Source of the DNA: Luzula sylvatica
Taxonomy: Eukaryota > Streptophyta > Magnoliopsida > Poales > Juncaceae
Length of the DNA: 64,000 nucleotides
Assembly: GCA_946800325.1 (NCBI GenBank)
Contig: OX326958.1
Span: 68,879,264 to 68,943,263, forward strand
Direction of reading: 5' to 3'
This document shows, piece by piece, positions 60,853-64,000 of this stretch. The position numbers were made by a program, and so were the translations under genes. The notes under the pieces are model-generated. The model made no database searches and was not told the origin of the DNA. It worked only from the letters and a program-made list of their open reading frames with translations. Numbering within the stretch: position 1 is the stretch's first letter; each line of letters opens with the position of its first letter.

Positions 60853-62250
60853 TACGGAATAAAAATGGAGTATTTTGCTTGTGTTACACTTCAATTTTAA
60901 CATAGTTTTAAAAAATATCTCAATTCAATTTTTTGAAGGTGACTTCAATTTTTGCATTTTTAAGAAATTTTTGATAAAATAGAAATTTGTGTGTGTTAGT
61001 CTTCAATTACGGAGTAATTTTAGTACGGAATAAAAATTGAGTATTTTGCTTGTGTTACACTTCAATTTTAACATATTTTTTAAAAATATCTTAATTTTAA
61101 TTTTTCGAAGGTGTTAGACTTCAATTTTTGCATTTTTAAGAAATTTTTTAAAAAATTGAAATTTGTGTGTCTTAGTCTTCAATTACGGAGTAATTTGAGT
61201 TCGGAATAAAAATTGAATATTTTTCTTGTGTTACACTTCAATTTTAACATATTTTTAAAAATTATCTTAATTCAATTTTTTGAAGGTGTTACAGTTCTGT
61301 TCTTTGCATTTTTCAGAAATTTTTCAAAAAAATGAAATTTGTGTGTGTTAGTCTTCAATTACGGAGTAATTTGAGTACGGAATGAAAATTGAGTATTTTC
61401 CTTGTGTTACACTTCAATTTTAGAATAGTTTTTAAAAATATCTTAATTCAATTTTTTTAAGGTGTTAGACTTCGGTTTTTGCATTTTTAAGAAATTTTTG
61501 AAAAAATTAAAATTTGTGTGTGTTAGTCTTCAATTACGGAGTAATTTGAGTACGGACTAAAAAATGAGTATTTTGGTTGTGTTAAACTTCAATTTTAACA
61601 TATTTTTTAAAAATAACTTAATTCAATTTTTTGAAGGTGTAAGACTTCAGTTTTTGCATTTTTAAGAAATTTTTGAAAAAATTGAAATTTGTGTGTGTTA
61701 CTCTTCAATTACGGAGTAATTTGAGTTCGTAATAAAAATGGATTATTTTGCTTGTGTTACACTTCAATTTTGACATATTTTTTAAAAATATCTTAATTCA
61801 ATTTTTTTAAGGTGTTAGACTTCAATTTTTGCATTTTTAAGAAATTTTTGAAAAAATTGAAATTTGTGTGTGTTAGTCTTCAATTACGGAGTAATTTGAG
61901 TACGGAATAAAAATTGAGTATTTTGCTTGTGTTACACTTCAATTTTAACATATTTTCAAAAAATATAGTAATTCAATTTTTCGATGGTGTTAGACTTCAA
62001 TTTTTGCATTTTTAAGAAAGTTTTCAAAAAATTGAAATTTGTGTGTCTTAGTCTTCAATTACGGAGTAATTTGAGTACGGAATAAAAATGGAGTATTTTG
62101 CTTGTGTTACACATCAATTTTAACATATTTTTAAAAAATATCTTAATTCAATTTTTTTAAGGTGTCAGACTTCAGTTTTTGCATTTTTAACAAATTTTTT
62201 AAAAAATTGAAATTTGTGTGTCTTAGTCTTCAATTACGGAGTAATTTGAG
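60853..62250 (+). repeat. Truncated 7-mer followed by an 8-mer starting with class 1-2-3
   Basis: Three monomers of the 1221-bp unit (60853, 61024, 61200) are followed by class 1 at 61376, the only class 1 between 54215 and the window end. Classes 2 and 3 follow, then class 4 and others up to the TCCGG monomer at 62251. The monomer at 61200 is a class 6 variant with GTTACAGTTCTGTTCTTTGC. Confidence 0.8.
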
Positions 62251-63468
62251 TCCGGAATAAAAATGGAGTATTTTGCTTGTGTTACACTTCAATTTTAACA
62301 TAGTTTTAAAAAATATCTCAATTCAATTTTTTGAAGGTGACTTCAATTTTTGCATTTTTAAGAAATTTTTGATGAAATTGAAATTTGTGTGTGTTAGTCT
62401 TCAATTACGGGGTAATTTTAGTACGGAATAAAAATTGAGTATTTTGCTTGTGTTACACTTCAATTTTAACATAGTTTTAAAAAATATCTCAATTCAATTT
62501 TTTAAAGGTGACTTCAATTTTTACATTTTTAAGAAATTTTTGAAAAAATTGAAATTTGGGTGTTTTAGTCTTCAATTACGGAGTAATTTGAGTTCGGAAT
62601 AAAAATTAAATATTTTTCTTGTGTTACACTTCAATTTTAACATATTTTTAAAAATTATCTTAATTCAATTTTGTGTAGGTGTTAGACTTCAGTTTTTGCA
62701 TTTTTAAGAAATATTTTAAAAAATTGAAATTTGTGCGTGTTAGTCTTCAATTACGGAGTAATTTGAGTTCGTAATAAAAATGGATTATTTTGCTTGTGTT
62801 ACACTTCAATTTTAACATATTTTTAAAAAATATCTTAATTCAATTTTTTGAAGGTGTTATACTTCAATTTTTGCATTTTTAAGAAATTTTTTAAAAAATT
62901 GAAATTTGTGTGTGTTAGTCTTCAATTACGGTGTAATTTGAGTACGGAATAAAAATTGAGTATTTTGCTTGTGTTACACTTCAATTTTAACATATTTTTA
63001 AAAAATATTTTCATTCAATTTTGTGTAGGTGTTAGACTTCAGTTTTTGCATTTTTAAGAAATTTTTTAAAAAATTGAAATTTGTGTGTGTTAGTCTTCAA
63101 TTACGGAGTAATTTGAGTTCGTAATAAAAAATGGATTATTTTGCTTGTGTTACACTTCAATTTTAACATATTTTTATAAAATATCTTAATTCAATTTTTT
63201 TAAGGCGTTATACTTCAATTTTTGCATTTTAAAGAAATTTTTTAAAAAATTGAAATTTGTGTGTGTTAGTCTTCAATTACGGAGTAATTTGAGTACGGAC
63301 TAAAAAATGAGTATTTTGCTTGTGTTACACTTCAATTTTGACATATTTTTAAAAAATAAATTAATTCAATTTTTTTAAGGTGTTAGACTTCAGTTTTTGC
63401 ATTTTTAAGAATTTTTTGAAAAAATTGAAATTTGTGTGTCTTAGTCTTCAATTACGGAGTAATTTGAG
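62251..63468 (+). repeat. 1218-bp 7-mer HOR, second copy of the 58414 unit
   Basis: The length and monomer layout match 58414-59631: starts at 62251, 62422, 62593, 62768, 62943, 63118 and 63294. The two 171-bp monomers come first. Differences include TTACGGGGTAA near 62406 and TTTTAAAGGTGACTTC near 62502. Confidence 0.85.
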
Positions 63469-64000
63469 TACGGAATAAAAATGGAGTATTTTGCTTGTGT
63501 TACACTTCAATTTTAACATATTTTCAAAAAATATAGTAATTCAATTTTTCGAAGGTGTTAGACTTCAATTTTTGCATATTTAAGAAAGTTTTCAAAAAAT
63601 TGAAATTTGTGTGTCTTAGTCTTCAATTACGGAGTAATTTGAGTACGGAATAAAAATGGAGTATTTTGCTTGTGTTACACTTCATGTTTAACATATTTTT
63701 AAAAAATATCTTAATTCAATTTTTGTAAGGTGTTAGACTTCAGTTTTTGCATTTTTAACAAATTTTTTAAAAAATTGAAATTTGTGTGTCTTAGTCTTCA
63801 ATTACGGAGTAATTTGAGTCCGGAATAAAAATGGAGTATTTTGCTTGTGTTACACTTCAATTTTAACATAGTTTTAAAAAATATCTCAATTCAATTTTTT
63901 GAAGGTGACTTCAATTTTTGCATTTTTAAGAAATTTTTGATGAAATTGAAATTTGTGTGTGTTAGTCTTCAATTACGGAGTAATTTTAGTACGGAATAAA
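63469..64000 (+). repeat. End of window: class 4-like, AACAAATTTT and 171-bp monomers
   Basis: The monomers start at 63469, 63644, 63819 (TCCGG, 171 bp) and 63990 (first 11 bases only). TCCGG at 63819 lies 1568 bp after the one at 62251 and begins another copy of the 171-bp module. The array therefore clearly continues beyond the window. Confidence 0.85.

Larger units (their letters stand above)
1..64000 (+). repeat. 175-bp AT-rich satellite array, about 366 head-to-tail monomers
   Basis: The whole window is one tandem array. Monomer starts, counted at TACGG or its variants TTCGT, TTCAT, TCCGG and TTCGG, fall at 1, 176, 351, 526, 701, 876, 1051, 1226, 1402 and so on to 63990. Spacing is almost always exactly 175 bp. 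The consensus has about 22% G+C, long A and T tracts, a short TGTGTGTG tract and two TACGG motifs. All monomers share one orientation. No unique sequence, mobile element or gene interrupts them. On the + strand all three frames hit stops within the first 48 bases of the monomer, and on the - strand stops also occur in all three frames. Because 175 is not a multiple of three, frames rotate from monomer to monomer. A length near one nucleosome repeat is typical of centromeric, pericentromeric or subtelomeric satellites. The chromosome location is inference. Confidence 0.98.

Noticed and set aside
1..64000. Protein-coding genes or a long ORF in the repeat
   Set aside because: All three + frames meet TAA or TGA within the first 48 bases of the consensus, and TTA/TCA place stops in all three - frames within about 75 bases. 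Short open stretches are chance gaps that recur with the repeat.
1..64000. CRISPR array
   Set aside because: Repeats are contiguous and 175 bp long. There are no unique spacers between short repeats and no cas-like genes.
1..64000. Telomere repeats of the TTAGG or TTAGGG type
   Set aside because: TTAGG-like pentamers appear only as isolated mutations (for example TTTTTAGGAAATT near 22693), never in tandem.
1..64000. Transposable element or LTR debris as the origin of the repeat
   Set aside because: No terminal inverted repeats, target-site duplications, poly-A retroposon ends or coding remnants were seen. The internal 58-bp periodicity explains the monomer without an element.
1..64000. Promoters, TATA boxes and terminators in A/T tracts
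   Set aside because: At about 78% A+T such matches are expected everywhere and recur in each monomer. There is no gene to attach them to.

Overview
All 64 kb is one uninterrupted tandem array of a very AT-rich satellite DNA. By hand count the consensus is about 22% G+C. The basic monomer is 175 bp. Counted from the TACGG that starts at base 1, the window holds about 366 monomers plus the first 11 bases of the next. All lie head to tail on the + strand. I found no gene, RNA gene, transposon, inverted segment, telomere-type short repeat or unique sequence. Every monomer carries stops in all six frames, so no protein-coding capacity is expected. This points to a eukaryotic centromeric, pericentromeric or subtelomeric heterochromatin block. 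The species cannot be read from the sequence.

The array is nested. (1) Each 175-bp monomer is an old trimer of 58 + 58 + 59 bp subunits, each opening with a GTGTTA..CTTCAATT head. (2) Monomers fall into recurring diagnostic classes. Class 1 has TACGGAATG plus AGAATAG. Class 2 has TACGGACTAAAAAATG. Class 3 has TTCGTAATAAAAATGG with TTTTGACAT. Class 4 has TTTTCAAAAAATATAG with TTCGAAGG. Class 5 has TTATAACAT with TTTTTTTAAGG. Class 6 has GTGTTACACTTCTG in the second subunit and is usually 176-177 bp. Further classes have GTGTAGG, TTCATAATAAAAATGG with AATCACGG, GTGGTACAC with GGTGCTAG, AAGAAAGTTTTC with TGTGTCTTAG, or a 171-bp form with GGTGACTTC. (3) Classes are arranged in higher-order repeats (HORs), and the order 6-1-2-3 recurs through most of the array. 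(4) HOR units have themselves been tandemly or segmentally duplicated at many sizes.

Layout: 1-10157 holds five blocks of 8, 9, 13, 14 and 14 monomers, each starting with class 1. 10158-22756 is a 72-monomer stretch with no further class 1 monomer. It holds a 350-bp dimer run, a 525-bp trimer pair and a 1400-bp pair (18557-21356) with no difference that I saw. 23632 to about 29470 is 2.8 copies of a 2102-bp 12-mer. 29413-30419 contains a chimeric monomer and a 128-bp deletion monomer. 34795 to about 42880 is 2.2 copies of a 3675-bp 21-mer. 42881-57800 has 875-bp and 1225-bp units and a 2.2-kb segmental duplication. 58414-64000 is a distinct domain of about 1220-bp units rich in 171-bp monomers.

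The monomers do not work together as genes do. The array reads as a record of repeated unequal exchange and conversion. Any function would be structural, such as chromatin, kinetochore or chromosome-end packaging, and that is inference.
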